Below, one piece after another: positions 25,117 through 34,174 of a stretch of DNA of 64,000 nt. The position numbers were made by a program, and so were the translations under genes. How positions within the stretch are numbered: position 1 is the stretch's first letter; each line of letters starts with the position of its first letter. Under the pieces are notes generated by a model. The model ran no database searches. It saw nothing but the letters and a program-made list of their open reading frames with translations, and was not told the DNA's origin. This DNA is from an uncultured Butyricimonas sp. Lineage in GTDB: Bacteria > Bacteroidota > Bacteroidia > Bacteroidales > Marinifilaceae. Where the stretch lies: NCBI GenBank assembly GCA_944320555.1, contig CALUHX010000010.1, forward strand, positions 1 through 64,000, read 5' to 3'.

Positions 25117-27633
25117 ATGTTACGAGGAAATTTGAAAATCTTACTCTTGTTGGCAGTCCTGGCGCCGACTGCCGGAATCAGCCAAGTGCGAGTGGAACGA
25201 CTCTTGGAGAACGGTTGGAAATTCTCACGGGAAGACAGCACCATATTCACTGACTCGGAATATGACGACAAAGAATGGCAAAGCGTGAGCGTTCCCCACG
25301 ATTGGGCCATCTACGGCCCGTTCAGCAGCCAGAACGACAAACAGTTCACGGCCATCGAGCAGGACGGGCAAAAAGAGGCCATGGAACACGCCGGCCGCAC
25401 GGGAGGGCTTCCATTCGTGGGCGTGGGCTGGTACCGGCTCTCCTTCCAAGTTCCCGAGTTCCGAGCCGGACGCCGCTGCGCCATCCTGTTCGACGGGGCG
25501 ATGAGCCACGCGCGGGTGTACGTGAACGGGCACGAGGCGTGCCATTGGCCCAACGGCTACAACGCTTTCCATGCGGACATCACAGACTATCTGCGCGAAG
25601 GCGAGGAAAACATTCTGGCGGTACGCTTGGAAAACGCCCCGGAATCCTCACGCTGGTATCCGGGAGCTGGACTGTACCGGAACGTGCATCTCATCGTGAC
25701 GGAAGACGCGCACGTCCCCGTGTGGGGCACGCAAGTCATCACGCCGGTCGTGAAAACGGAATACGCCAAGGTGACGCTCCACACGCAACTGGTCGTCCCG
25801 GAAGGGCAAACGTTCCGGGATTACTCCGCCGAGACAGAACTGCTCGACAACAAGGGCCGGGTCGTGGCCCGCAACCGGACCACCGGCACGAATTACGACG
25901 AGGAAACGTTCCGACAAGATTTCGTGGTCGTCAAGCCGGCTTTGTGGTCGCCGGACTCCCCCACCCTTTACACCGCAAACACGAGAATATTTTACAAAGA
26001 CACGACGCTGAAAGACGAATACACCACCGTATTCGGCATCCGCTCCGTGGAAGTGGCCCCCGGAAAGGGCTTCTTGCTGAACGGGGAGCGGGTGCAAATC
26101 AAAGGCGTGTGCAACCACCACGACCTCGGACCGCTGGGAGCGGCCGTGAACGAGGCCGCCATACGCCGCCAAATCAGGATACTGAAGGACATGGGCTGCA
26201 ACGCCATCCGCACGTCGCACAACATGCCGGCGCCGGAACTCGTGAAGGCGTGCGACGAGATGGGCATGATGGTCATGGCGGAGTCGTTCGACGAGTGGGC
26301 GACGGCGAAACTGGAAAACGGCTACCACGCGGAGTTCAACGAGTGGGCGGAAAAGGACATCGAGAACCTTGTGCGCCATTTCCGCAACAATCCGAGCGTG
26401 GTAATGTGGAGCATCGGCAACGAGGTGCCCGACCAATGGAATGTGTCGTCCGCCTCGAAACTGGCCTATTTCCTGCAAAGCGTGTGCCACAGGGAAGACC
26501 CCACGAGACCGGTCACCGTGGGCATGAACTCCCACGAGGCGGCCATCAAGCACCAAATGGCCGCCGTGATGGACATCGCCGGGTTCAATTATCACCCGGA
26601 GAATTTCCCGGAAAACTACAAACGCCTGCCACAGCAAATCATCCTGGGGGCGGAGACCGCCTCCACGCTCAGCTCGAGGGGCGTGTACAAATTCCCCGTG
26701 AAGCGCCGCTCCATGCACCGCTACGCCGACCACCAAGCGTCGTCGTACGACGTGGAGCATTGCGGCTGGTCGAACCTTCCGGAGGACGATTTCATCCATC
26801 AAGAGGATTTGCCCTATTGCATCGGGGAATTCGTGTGGACGGGATTTGACTATCTGGGAGAACCCACGCCCTATTATTCCGACTGGCCCAGCCACTCCTC
26901 CCTGTTCGGGATAGTGGACTTGGCTGGAATTCCCAAAGACCGCTATTATCTTTACCGAAGCCATTGGAACAAAGAAAAGGAGACCCTCCATATCCTGCCC
27001 CATTGGAACTGGGAAGGAAGGGAAGGCCAAACCACGCCCATTTTCGTCTACACGAACTATCCCACGGCGGAAGTGTTCATCAACGGAAAGAGCCAAGGGA
27101 AACGCACCAAGGATTTGTCTGTCACCATCGAGAACAGCGGCGACTCGCTGTCGCAAGCCACGTTCAAACGGCAAACACGCTACCGCCTCATGTGGATGGA
27201 CACGAAATACGAACCGGGCACGGTGCGGGTAGTGGCATACGACTCCACCGGAAAGGCCGTGGCCGAGCGGGAAATGCGCACAGCGGGCAAGCCGCACCAC
27301 ATCGAGTTGCAAGTCGACCGTCCCCGCATCACTGCGGACGGGAAAGACTTGGCTTTCGTGACCGTCCGCATCGTGGACAAGGACGGGAACTTGTGCCCAT
27401 TGGCCGACAACGAAATCCAATTCCGAGTGAAAGGAGCCGGATACTACCGGGCGGGAGCCAACGGCAACCCCGCGTCGCTGGAATCTTTCCAGGCTCCCCA
27501 CATGCGCGTGTTCTCGGGCATGATGACGGCCGTCATCTCCTCCACGACGCAAGCGGGCGAAATCATCGTCGAAGCCTCCTCAAAAGGCTTGAAGAAAGCC
27601 ACGTTGACAATTGTTTCCGAGCAAGGAGAATAA
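25117..27633 (+). CDS. Secreted glycoside hydrolase family 2 enzyme (beta-galactosidase type)
   Basis: An 838-residue exported glycosidase. A signal peptide (residues 1-22, ending TAGIS) precedes the GH2 sugar-binding jelly roll (about 25-185, containing GVGWYRLSFQVP and GLYRNVHL), an Ig-like domain (about 190-300), and the TIM barrel (about 300-590). The acid/base lies in WSIGNE, Glu436, and the nucleophile in YCIGEFVWTGFDYLGEP, Glu571. C-terminal beta domains follow, including a DUF4982-like and an invasin-like segment (DRPRITADGKDLAFVTVRIVDKDGN). Bacteroidetes GH2 enzymes of this layout include beta-galactosidases, so specificity is a guess. It sits alone inside the glycan locus with its own promoter and terminator. 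Confidence 0.9.
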   Translation: MLRGNLKILLLLAVLAPTAGISQVRVERLLENGWKFSREDSTIFTDSEYDDKEWQSVSVPHDWAIYGPFSSQNDKQFTAIEQDGQKEAMEHAGRTGGLPFVGVGWYRLSFQVPEFRAGRRCAILFDGAMSHARVYVNGHEACHWPNGYNAFHADITDYLREGEENILAVRLENAPESSRWYPGAGLYRNVHLIVTEDAHVPVWGTQVITPVVKTEYAKVTLHTQLVVPEGQTFRDYSAETELLDNKGRVVARNRTTGTNYDEETFRQDFVVVKPALWSPDSPTLYTANTRIFYKDTTLKDEYTTVFGIRSVEVAPGKGFLLNGERVQIKGVCNHHDLGPLGAAVNEAAIRRQIRILKDMGCNAIRTSHNMPAPELVKACDEMGMMVMAESFDEWATAKLENGYHAEFNEWAEKDIENLVRHFRNNPSVVMWSIGNEVPDQWNVSSASKLAYFLQSVCHREDPTRPVTVGMNSHEAAIKHQMAAVMDIAGFNYHPENFPENYKRLPQQIILGAETASTLSSRGVYKFPVKRRSMHRYADHQASSYDVEHCGWSNLPEDDFIHQEDLPYCIGEFVWTGFDYLGEPTPYYSDWPSHSSLFGIVDLAGIPKDRYYLYRSHWNKEKETLHILPHWNWEGREGQTTPIFVYTNYPTAEVFINGKSQGKRTKDLSVTIENSGDSLSQATFKRQTRYRLMWMDTKYEPGTVRVVAYDSTGKAVAEREMRTAGKPHHIELQVDRPRITADGKDLAFVTVRIVDKDGNLCPLADNEIQFRVKGAGYYRAGANGNPASLESFQAPHMRVFSGMMTAVISSTTQAGEIIVEASSKGLKKATLTIVSEQGE

Positions 27634-27665
27634 GGCGAGAACGACTTTCAGCACCCTCCATCCAC

Positions 27666-27727
27666 GCAAAAGCACGTCAAGGCAAAAGAAAGATTTCATT
27701 CCCTGACGTGCTTTTGCTTTTTCTTTG
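27666..27727 (+). terminator. Terminator of the GH2 gene
   Basis: Perfect 14-bp stem (27666-27679 with 27704-27717), then TTTTTCTTT on the plus strand. The minus side has no T-run, so it serves the GH2 gene. Confidence 0.88.
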
Positions 27728-27750
27728 GGAAGAAAAAACGTCCGTTCCTG

Positions 27751-29049
27751 TCATTTTCCCTCGCGCCTTGCAATTATCTCATCCAAGAAACGAGCCAGCT
27801 CGCCCGTAAGGGACTTACGGGAATAAGCAGAACTGTTCGCAAAAGAACAAGCGACCTTCCCCTCCCGCCAACACGCATACCATTCACGCAAGACCCGCTT
27901 CACGCCTTCCACGTCCGCATAATCCAACATTTCCCCACACTGACATTCGTCTATTATCTGGCGGGCCTCCCCCTCCGTGTTACCGATGGCAAGAATCGGA
28001 CGCCGCGCCCCGATGTATTCAAACAGCTTGCCTGTGAGAATCCCCTTGTTGTTCGGAACGTTGTCAATAACCAACAACAACACATCCGAGCCATTAATGT
28101 TTCGAACAGACTCACTATGCGGCAAATAAGGGATAAACTCCGTGTCCGGCCCAAACCCATGCTCCTCCACGAGCCGACGGAATTCCGGGCAAATGTTACC
28201 TATAAACTTCAGACGGAACCGTACGCCCTCTTCCCGCAATTGAGCAAGAGCGGGAAGCAAAGGCGTGGGAACACGAGTTTCCGACAAAGCTCCCGTATAA
28301 GTAATAATCGGGCATTCGTTGCGAGGCAGTGGCTCCGGCTTATTGTCATAACCATTAAAAACGACTTTCACGGGCTTGACGCGCTCGCACTTCCCTTCCA
28401 ACAAGCGTTGAATGTCCCGACTAATGGTCACTATTCCATCAGCCCGGTTTATGGCCATGCGCTCCAGCCTGCCATCCCTTTTCTCCGCCCACGCCGTTCT
28501 TTGTTGATTTTGGTTATAAACAATCTCCTTCCAAGGGTCACGATAATCAGCGACCCACGGCAATCCCGTTTTTTGAGCCAGAACTTGTCCTATCAACTGT
28601 ACCGAGTGCGGAGGAGAGGAAGTCAATATCAAATCAACGGACTCCTCCCTGACAATCTTTTTCCCTTCCCTGACAGCAATTTTTTTCCATCCGACACGCG
28701 CGTCCGGGATAAAAAGGTTAAACCGAATCCATTTTGAAATTCTGGTTATCAGATTCGGACTTTTTTCCGAAAGAATGTAAGTGCCAATACTATCATTTTG
28801 TTTTTTCCCCGAGACAAGTTTAAACAAGGCGAAGGGTTCGAAAGTTTTTGTCTTGAACACTTTCAAGCCTGAGGGAATCTCTTTTTCCAAAGAAACATCT
28901 TTCGCCGGATACTCCCCTTCCCGCACAGTCAACACCACCGGCTCCCAGCCATACAATGGAAGATATTTCACGAAATTCAAAACCCGCTGCACTCCCGGCC
29001 CCCCGCTAGGAGGCCAATAATAAGTGACGATAAGCACTTTCTTTCCCAT
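27751..29049 (-). CDS. Glycosyltransferase family 4 protein
   Basis: A 432-residue GT-B glycosyltransferase. The N-terminal domain begins KVLIVTYYWPPSGGPGVQRVLNFVKYLPLYGWEPVVLTV, typical of WbuB/GT4 enzymes acting on amino-sugar repeat units. The second domain has VVFNGYDN, IITYTGALSETRVPTPLLPALAQL, FRLKFIGNICPEFRRLVEEHG, VLLLVIDNVPNNKGILTGKLFEYIGARRPILAIG, with the conserved K-L-F-E-Y donor motif. It is the last of a four-gene operon with the acetyltransferase, aminotransferase and epimerase, starting 1 bp after the epimerase stop, so it probably transfers the sugar they make. That assignment is inference. Confidence 0.88.
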   Translation of the reverse strand: MGKKVLIVTYYWPPSGGPGVQRVLNFVKYLPLYGWEPVVLTVREGEYPAKDVSLEKEIPSGLKVFKTKTFEPFALFKLVSGKKQNDSIGTYILSEKSPNLITRISKWIRFNLFIPDARVGWKKIAVREGKKIVREESVDLILTSSPPHSVQLIGQVLAQKTGLPWVADYRDPWKEIVYNQNQQRTAWAEKRDGRLERMAINRADGIVTISRDIQRLLEGKCERVKPVKVVFNGYDNKPEPLPRNECPIITYTGALSETRVPTPLLPALAQLREEGVRFRLKFIGNICPEFRRLVEEHGFGPDTEFIPYLPHSESVRNINGSDVLLLVIDNVPNNKGILTGKLFEYIGARRPILAIGNTEGEARQIIDECQCGEMLDYADVEGVKRVLREWYACWREGKVACSFANSSAYSRKSLTGELARFLDEIIARREGK

Positions 29050-29050
29050 A

Positions 29051-30115
29051 TCACGACTGTGTTAACATGTCCACGATTATTTTCGCCGCATGCCCGTTTC
29101 CATACAACGGCCGCGAGAAATCAGGCGACAGACGATGCCTATAAGCTGAAAGGATTCGGTTTCTGTCGCTCCCCGCCAACGTATTATATCCGTTTTCCAC
29201 CAATTCCGTCCACTCCGTCTCCTCTCTCAACGTGACACAGTATTTATGGAAAAAGAACGCCTCCTTTTGCAGGCCACCACTGTCTGTCATCACGCAATCG
29301 CATCTGTCCAACAAGGCTATCATCTCAAGATAGCCCAAAGGATTTATAAACCGAATCGGAGAACGAGCGACATCACATCCCAATTTCTCCAACCTCGCCC
29401 TTGTCCGCGGATGAAGGGGCACAATGACATCCTCGTCTTTCGTTATCTCCTCCAAAGCCTGAAGAATATTCAACAAGCGTTCCGGATTATCCGTGTTCTC
29501 CTCCCTGTGAAATGTGGACAACACAAACGGTCGTTCCAAAACGACATCGGGCATACGGCGGAATTGCTTGTAATACAACGCCGCGTCCAACATCACATCC
29601 CCAGACACCACGACAGAACACGGAAAATTGTCAAACCCCTCCCTCCGCAAATTACGCACTGCCGCTTCCGTAGGACAGAAAAGCACATCCGACACCCGGT
29701 CTGTCAGAATGCGATTAATCTCTTCCGGCATTTCCATATTGAACGAACGCAATCCCGCCTCGACATGTGCCAACCGGACATGCAATTTCTTTGCAGCCAA
29801 CGCTCCAGCCAAGGTCGAATTGGTGTCGCCATACACCAATACCCAATCGGGACGATGCTCGACAAGGATTTTCTCTATTTCCTCCAACATCTTTCCCGTC
29901 ATCGCCCCATGAGAGAGACTGTTTATATTCAAATTATATGTCGGAGCAGGTATGCGCATCTCCTCAAAAAAGAGAGCGCTCATGTTAGCGTCGAAATGCT
30001 GTCCCGTATGAACAATCAACTCCTCAACACCTTCGCGCCGTTGGATTTCCCGACTGACCACCGCCGCTTTCACAAATTGAGGACGGGCGCCCACTATGGT
30101 TACAATCTTTATCAT
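29051..30115 (-). CDS. UDP-GlcNAc 2-epimerase, non-hydrolysing (WbpI/WecB type)
   Basis: A 354-residue epimerase. The ATG at 30115 gives MIKIVTIVGARPQFVKAA, the family N-terminus; the open frame continues upstream without homology and is rejected. Landmarks: VYGDTNSTLAGALAA, HVEAGLRSFNMEMPEEINR, LSTFHREENTDN, and MTDSGGLQKEAFF near the C-terminus, which binds UDP. WecB makes UDP-ManNAc; next to a DegT aminotransferase and a WbpD-type acetyltransferase the likelier role is the WbpI-like last step, giving UDP-2,3-diacetamido-mannuronate. The start is 5 bp after the aminotransferase stop. Confidence 0.92.
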   Translation of the reverse strand: MIKIVTIVGARPQFVKAAVVSREIQRREGVEELIVHTGQHFDANMSALFFEEMRIPAPTYNLNINSLSHGAMTGKMLEEIEKILVEHRPDWVLVYGDTNSTLAGALAAKKLHVRLAHVEAGLRSFNMEMPEEINRILTDRVSDVLFCPTEAAVRNLRREGFDNFPCSVVVSGDVMLDAALYYKQFRRMPDVVLERPFVLSTFHREENTDNPERLLNILQALEEITKDEDVIVPLHPRTRARLEKLGCDVARSPIRFINPLGYLEMIALLDRCDCVMTDSGGLQKEAFFFHKYCVTLREETEWTELVENGYNTLAGSDRNRILSAYRHRLSPDFSRPLYGNGHAAKIIVDMLTQS

Positions 30116-30120
30116 ACTTA

Positions 30121-31251
30121 CTAATTTTCCACAAAAAATTGACGAATGGAGTCGGCGATGAATTCCTGCGTCGCCAAGTCCAGCTCCGTGTGCATCGGCA
30201 AGGACAGGACCTCCCCGCTCAGACGTTCCGCCACGGGGAAAGAACCTTTTCCCTGACACTCATTGGCATACGCCTTTTGCAAATGGAGAGGCACAGGATA
30301 ATATATCATCGAGGGGATGCCCCGTTCCGCCAAAAAGGCCTTCAAGGCATCGCGGCGGCCATGCGGCACCCGGAGGGTGTATTGGTGGAACACGTGGGTA
30401 CTGTTCGCCGCCCTCGCCGGGATGACGATTCCCTCCACGTCCGCCAACAGGCGGTCGTAGCGGACAGCAGCAGCCTGCCGAGCCTCCGTGTATTGGTCCA
30501 AGTATTTCAATTTCACATCGAGGACGGCCGCCTGCAACGTGTCCAACCGGGAATTACATCCCACAATGTCATGATGATATTTCACTCGCTGGCCATGGTT
30601 CGCCACCATCCGAGCCTTCTCCGCAAGCGCGTCGTCTTGAATAAACATGGCACCGCCATCCCCGTAACATCCCAAATTCTTCGACGGAAAAAAAGAAGTC
30701 GCCCCCACGTCGCCCATGCAACCGGCGCGGCGGACAGTGCCGTCATGAAACGTATAGCACGCCCCTATCGCCTGGGCGGCATCCTCCACCACGCAAAGTC
30801 CGTGGCGACGGGCAATGTCTAACAATGGCTCCATGTCGGCGCACTGCCCGTAAAGATGCACGGGAACGACAACCCGCGTCCGAGGGGTAATTTTCGCTTC
30901 CACTTGAGAAACATCTATCGTGAAACGCTCTTCCTCACAGTCCACAAAAACCGGCACCAGATTCAACAAAGCAATCACTTCCGCCGTGGCCACATAGGTA
31001 TGGACGGGAACTATCACCTCGTCGCCCGCCTTCAAGCCAAGCGACATGAGGGCGATTTGCAACGCGTCCGTGCCGTTCCCGCAGGTGACGACGTGACGCA
31101 CTCCGTTGTAGGCCGCCAAATGCTCGGCGAACGCTTTCACTTGCGGACCGTTTATAAAGGCCGAGGATTCCATCACCTTCCCTATCGCCTCGTCTATTTC
31201 CTCCTTTATCCGTCGGTATTGCCCACAAAGGTCAACCATGCTGATTTTCAT
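30121..31251 (-). CDS. DegT/DnrJ/EryC1/StrS aminotransferase (WbpE/WlbC type)
   Basis: A 376-residue PLP-dependent sugar aminotransferase. It starts at the ATG at 31251 (MKISMVDLCGQYRRIKEEID), which matches the family N-terminus. The PLP-binding lysine lies in SFFPSKNLGCYGDGGAMF, Lys191; other blocks are GNGTDALQIALMSLGLKAGDEVIVP, VVVPVHLYGQCADMEP, VVEDAAQAIGA, and NSRLDTLQAAVL. It would aminate the 3-keto group of a UDP-sugar using glutamate. Placed 14 bp after a WbpD-type acetyltransferase and 5 bp before an epimerase, it belongs to a diacetamido-uronic-acid branch. A role with another keto sugar cannot be excluded. Confidence 0.92.
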   Translation of the reverse strand: MKISMVDLCGQYRRIKEEIDEAIGKVMESSAFINGPQVKAFAEHLAAYNGVRHVVTCGNGTDALQIALMSLGLKAGDEVIVPVHTYVATAEVIALLNLVPVFVDCEEERFTIDVSQVEAKITPRTRVVVPVHLYGQCADMEPLLDIARRHGLCVVEDAAQAIGACYTFHDGTVRRAGCMGDVGATSFFPSKNLGCYGDGGAMFIQDDALAEKARMVANHGQRVKYHHDIVGCNSRLDTLQAAVLDVKLKYLDQYTEARQAAAVRYDRLLADVEGIVIPARAANSTHVFHQYTLRVPHGRRDALKAFLAERGIPSMIYYPVPLHLQKAYANECQGKGSFPVAERLSGEVLSLPMHTELDLATQEFIADSIRQFFVEN

Positions 31252-31265
31252 AACTCGAAAAGATT

Positions 31266-31847
31266 TTATAATTCCTCCATTTTTTTCACTTGCCCGTTTT
31301 CCAGCCGGTAGCGCTGTCTGCTTTCCGGACAAACCGCATTCCCCTCCCGGTCAAACACCAACCGATGTCCGTATTCGCTCATCCATCCGATTTGCCGCGC
31401 CGGATTACCCACCACAAGCGCATAGGCAGGCACGGACTTTGTCACGACCGCCCCCGCCCCGACAAAAGCGTATTCTCCGATGTCGTGCCCACAAACTATC
31501 GTGGCGTTCGCCCCAATCGTGGCTCCCTTGCCCACCCGCGTAGAAGCGTATTGGCTTTTGCGATTCACCGCACTCCGGGGGTTGATGACATTAGTGAACA
31601 CGCACGAAGGCCCCAGGAACACCTCGTCCCCGCAAATCACACCCGTATAAACCGACACGTTATTCTGCACTTTCACGCCCTTACCCAGAACCACATCCGG
31701 CGAAATCACCACATTTTGTCCGATGTTGCAATTTTCTCCTATCCGACACCCTTTCATGACGTGAGAAAAATGCCATATTTTCGTGCCTTTTCCGATGAAG
31801 CACCCCTCATCGACCACGGCCGTCTCGTGCGCAAAATATTCTTCCAT
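31266..31847 (-). CDS. Sugar N-acetyltransferase, left-handed beta-helix (WbpD/WlbB type)
   Basis: A 193-residue hexapeptide-repeat acyltransferase. Residues about 8-150 show repeated [LIV]G-x4 steps ([31 protein letters not shown]), with [22 protein letters not shown] and [51 protein letters not shown], very close to WbpD/WlbB. It N-acetylates the 3-amino sugar nucleotide using acetyl-CoA. It is the first gene of a four-gene operon; its promoter at 31867-31898 follows the terminator of the preceding isomerase gene. The dehydrogenases for the first two pathway steps are not in the window. Confidence 0.92.
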   Translation of the reverse strand: MEEYFAHETAVVDEGCFIGKGTKIWHFSHVMKGCRIGENCNIGQNVVISPDVVLGKGVKVQNNVSVYTGVICGDEVFLGPSCVFTNVINPRSAVNRKSQYASTRVGKGATIGANATIVCGHDIGEYAFVGAGAVVTKSVPAYALVVGNPARQIGWMSEYGHRLVFDREGNAVCPESRQRYRLENGQVKKMEEL

Positions 31848-31866
31848 GACTCATTTGTTTTGAGAA

Positions 31867-31898
31867 CAAATATAATACATTCCGCACGCCAACGCAAC
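31867..31898 (-). promoter_or_regulatory. Promoter of the sugar-nucleotide operon
   Basis: Minus strand GTTG (31898-31895), 20-bp spacer, TATATTTG (31874-31867). A 7-bp inverted repeat (ATTTGTT at 31853-31859, AACAAAT at 31865-31871) overlaps the -7 box and could be an operator or leader hairpin. Confidence 0.65.
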
Positions 31899-31908
31899 GC
31901 ATTGCCGC

Positions 31909-31939
31909 AAAAAAAGGGACTCTCTTTCCGAAAGTCCCT
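31909..31939 (-). terminator. Terminator of the PpiD-like gene
   Basis: Stem AGGGACT/AGTCCCT (31933-31939 with 31915-31921), followed on the minus strand by seven T. Confidence 0.88.
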
Positions 31940-31960
31940 CGTATCGAATGGAAATCATAA

Positions 31961-34084
31961 TCAATAGAACCGGTATCTCATGTCTATCACGCCTTCCTTC
32001 TTTTCCAACGCAGGAAGCAACTGATAATTAACCCTGTTGATATTCAATTGCGTCATCTGCAATTTGGCGGCCTCCACCTGTTCGGGCGTCACCTCCGTCG
32101 TGTTCTTGGCGTTCACGATAACCACATAGACTCCTTGGTTTCCCACAATGGGCCGGGAAATCTTATTCTCGTCCATCCTTATCACTTCGGCAATCACATC
32201 CGGCTCAATGCCAGCTCCCGGAATCTGCAACGAATTAAAATTGATGTCGGTAGCGTCCATCACTTCCGCTCCCGCCTTTTGGGCCACAGAGAGCAGACTT
32301 TCGCTTCCCGAAACGGCCTTTTCCAATTGTCCGGCGATGACTTCACCTTTCTTCTGCCGAATCAATTCGCGCTGGATGATGGCGGACACGCTGTTTAACG
32401 GAGAGATTCCCTCCTCCCGAATATCCAACAACACGGCAACGACAAATTTGTCTCCAGCTTCAAATATCGGAGACTTGTCCGTCGTCAGCAACATCTGGCC
32501 CACTTCACCCGTCAAATAAGCTTCGCGGATAATCTCCCGTCCGCCCGTAATGCCGGGGATTGTCTGGTCGTTCTTGTTCAAATTGGCCAACCGCTTTGTC
32601 TGATTGAACTTTGTCACAGCCTCGTTGAATTCAGCCTCGTTGGTCACGCCGTTCACAAATGTGCGAGCGTCATTGTATATTTTGTTGATTGTCTCCTGAG
32701 AGGGAGAGATTTCTTTCGTGACAACACCCAGCAACACCTTGTCGACCGGTTTCGTCATATCCGTCACTTGCAGGATATGGAATCCGTATTGCGTGGTGAC
32801 AACCTTCACTTCCCTTTTCTTTGAGAAGAACGCACTATCGCTGAACGGCTGAATCATTTGCTCTTGCGTAAACCAGCCCAAATCGCCACCATTCACGGCT
32901 GAAGCCTGGTCCGCGGAATATTGACGGGCTATTTCCTCAAAATCACCTCCATTCCGAATCACTTGCGCCAAACTGTCCGCCAATTTTTTGAACGTTTCCA
33001 CATCTCCGGCTTGGGTCGGCTGAAGCAGAATATGTCTGGCCTTAACAGAATCCGGCAACATCCTTCTATCCGCAACGCGCGCGATATTATACGTGTTGCC
33101 TTGCATATAAGGACCATAAACGCCCTCGCTCTTTTCTTTGAACAAGAAATTATTCAAGCCTTCATCCTCAAGCTCTCCTTCCTTATAATACTTCGGCATA
33201 GCCTTCTCTTCCGAAGAAAGGTTCGCAAACTCCAAGACATCCGAAGCCGCCGCGAATTCTTCTTTCAAGGAGGCCACCCAATCTTCTGTTTCTTTGATGT
33301 CTTCGCCTGAGGCCGTAATATCAAAATTCACATATGCAATCTGACGCGATTCCGGTTGTTCGAAAAGATATCGGTGTTCATCGTAATATTTTTTAATCTC
33401 GGCGGATGTCACGCTCACGGCGGAATCGCTCACCGTGTTGTAACTCTTCATGATATAACTGATGTCCACATTCGTGGCGGAACCGTCCAGATATTCCTGA
33501 GCCTCGGCGTCGGTGACAAACAATCCTTTCGCCAACAGAAGCATGTACTTTGTTTGCAATTGGGATGTACGAATCTGCTCTTCCATATTCAACCAATACT
33601 CCTTTTGCGGAGTCCCCGCCGGAGAATTAATCAAATATTTGATGGTCTCGATGGCGCGTTGCTTGTCCACTTGTCCTGTCGCAGGATCTGCGAACAATTG
33701 TGCCACAGCGGGACTCATGTTATTCCCCAACAACAAATCATACAACTCGTCTCCACTCAACCCGATACCCAATTCCTCGTATTGGTTGGTCAAAATAATT
33801 TCGGAAATCATCTGTTGCCAAGTATTCTCACGGATTGTCGCCTGCTGCTCGTCGTTTAAGCTGGCCATTCCGTTCATCTGCTTGATCATCTCCTCGTTTT
33901 CCAAAATGCGTCGCTGATAATCCTGAATCTTGATTGTTTTACCGGCGATCTCTCCCACGTTGTTGCGGTTCTGCCCCGGAGTCCCCAAAATAGACGGGTC
34001 AATAATAAAAGCCAACAAGGCTATACCTATCACAATACTAACCAGTATTCCACCCTTGTTTCTAATGTTTTGTAAAGCTGCCAT
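31961..34084 (-). CDS. PpiD/SurA-like periplasmic peptidyl-prolyl isomerase
   Basis: A 707-residue membrane-anchored folding factor. The N-terminus (AALQNIRNKGGILVSIVIGIALLAFIIDPSIL) is the PpiD anchor helix at about 12-30, followed by a SurA_N-type chaperone region and a parvulin (rotamase) domain at about 340-455 with VKARHILLQPTQ, FEEIARQYSADQASAVNGGDLGWFTQEQMIQPFSDSAF and VVTTQYGFHILQVTD. A second, weaker domain continues to the end (KKEGVIDMRYRFY). It assists folding of outer-membrane and periplasmic proteins. It lies 90 bp downstream of topA but has its own promoter and a strong terminator. Confidence 0.92.
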   Translation of the reverse strand: MAALQNIRNKGGILVSIVIGIALLAFIIDPSILGTPGQNRNNVGEIAGKTIKIQDYQRRILENEEMIKQMNGMASLNDEQQATIRENTWQQMISEIILTNQYEELGIGLSGDELYDLLLGNNMSPAVAQLFADPATGQVDKQRAIETIKYLINSPAGTPQKEYWLNMEEQIRTSQLQTKYMLLLAKGLFVTDAEAQEYLDGSATNVDISYIMKSYNTVSDSAVSVTSAEIKKYYDEHRYLFEQPESRQIAYVNFDITASGEDIKETEDWVASLKEEFAAASDVLEFANLSSEEKAMPKYYKEGELEDEGLNNFLFKEKSEGVYGPYMQGNTYNIARVADRRMLPDSVKARHILLQPTQAGDVETFKKLADSLAQVIRNGGDFEEIARQYSADQASAVNGGDLGWFTQEQMIQPFSDSAFFSKKREVKVVTTQYGFHILQVTDMTKPVDKVLLGVVTKEISPSQETINKIYNDARTFVNGVTNEAEFNEAVTKFNQTKRLANLNKNDQTIPGITGGREIIREAYLTGEVGQMLLTTDKSPIFEAGDKFVVAVLLDIREEGISPLNSVSAIIQRELIRQKKGEVIAGQLEKAVSGSESLLSVAQKAGAEVMDATDINFNSLQIPGAGIEPDVIAEVIRMDENKISRPIVGNQGVYVVIVNAKNTTEVTPEQVEAAKLQMTQLNINRVNYQLLPALEKKEGVIDMRYRFY

Positions 34085-34126
34085 TATGTCTAATCTTTTA
34101 TGTTTTTACCTCGTTATCCGAGGGCA

Positions 34127-34158
34127 CGAATATATAAAATAGATTGGGTTTGTGCAAA
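34127..34158 (-). promoter_or_regulatory. Promoter of the PpiD-like gene
   Basis: Minus strand TTTG (34158-34155), 20-bp spacer, TATATTCG (34134-34127). Confidence 0.55.
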
Positions 34159-34174
34159 TAATTTTTAATCTACC

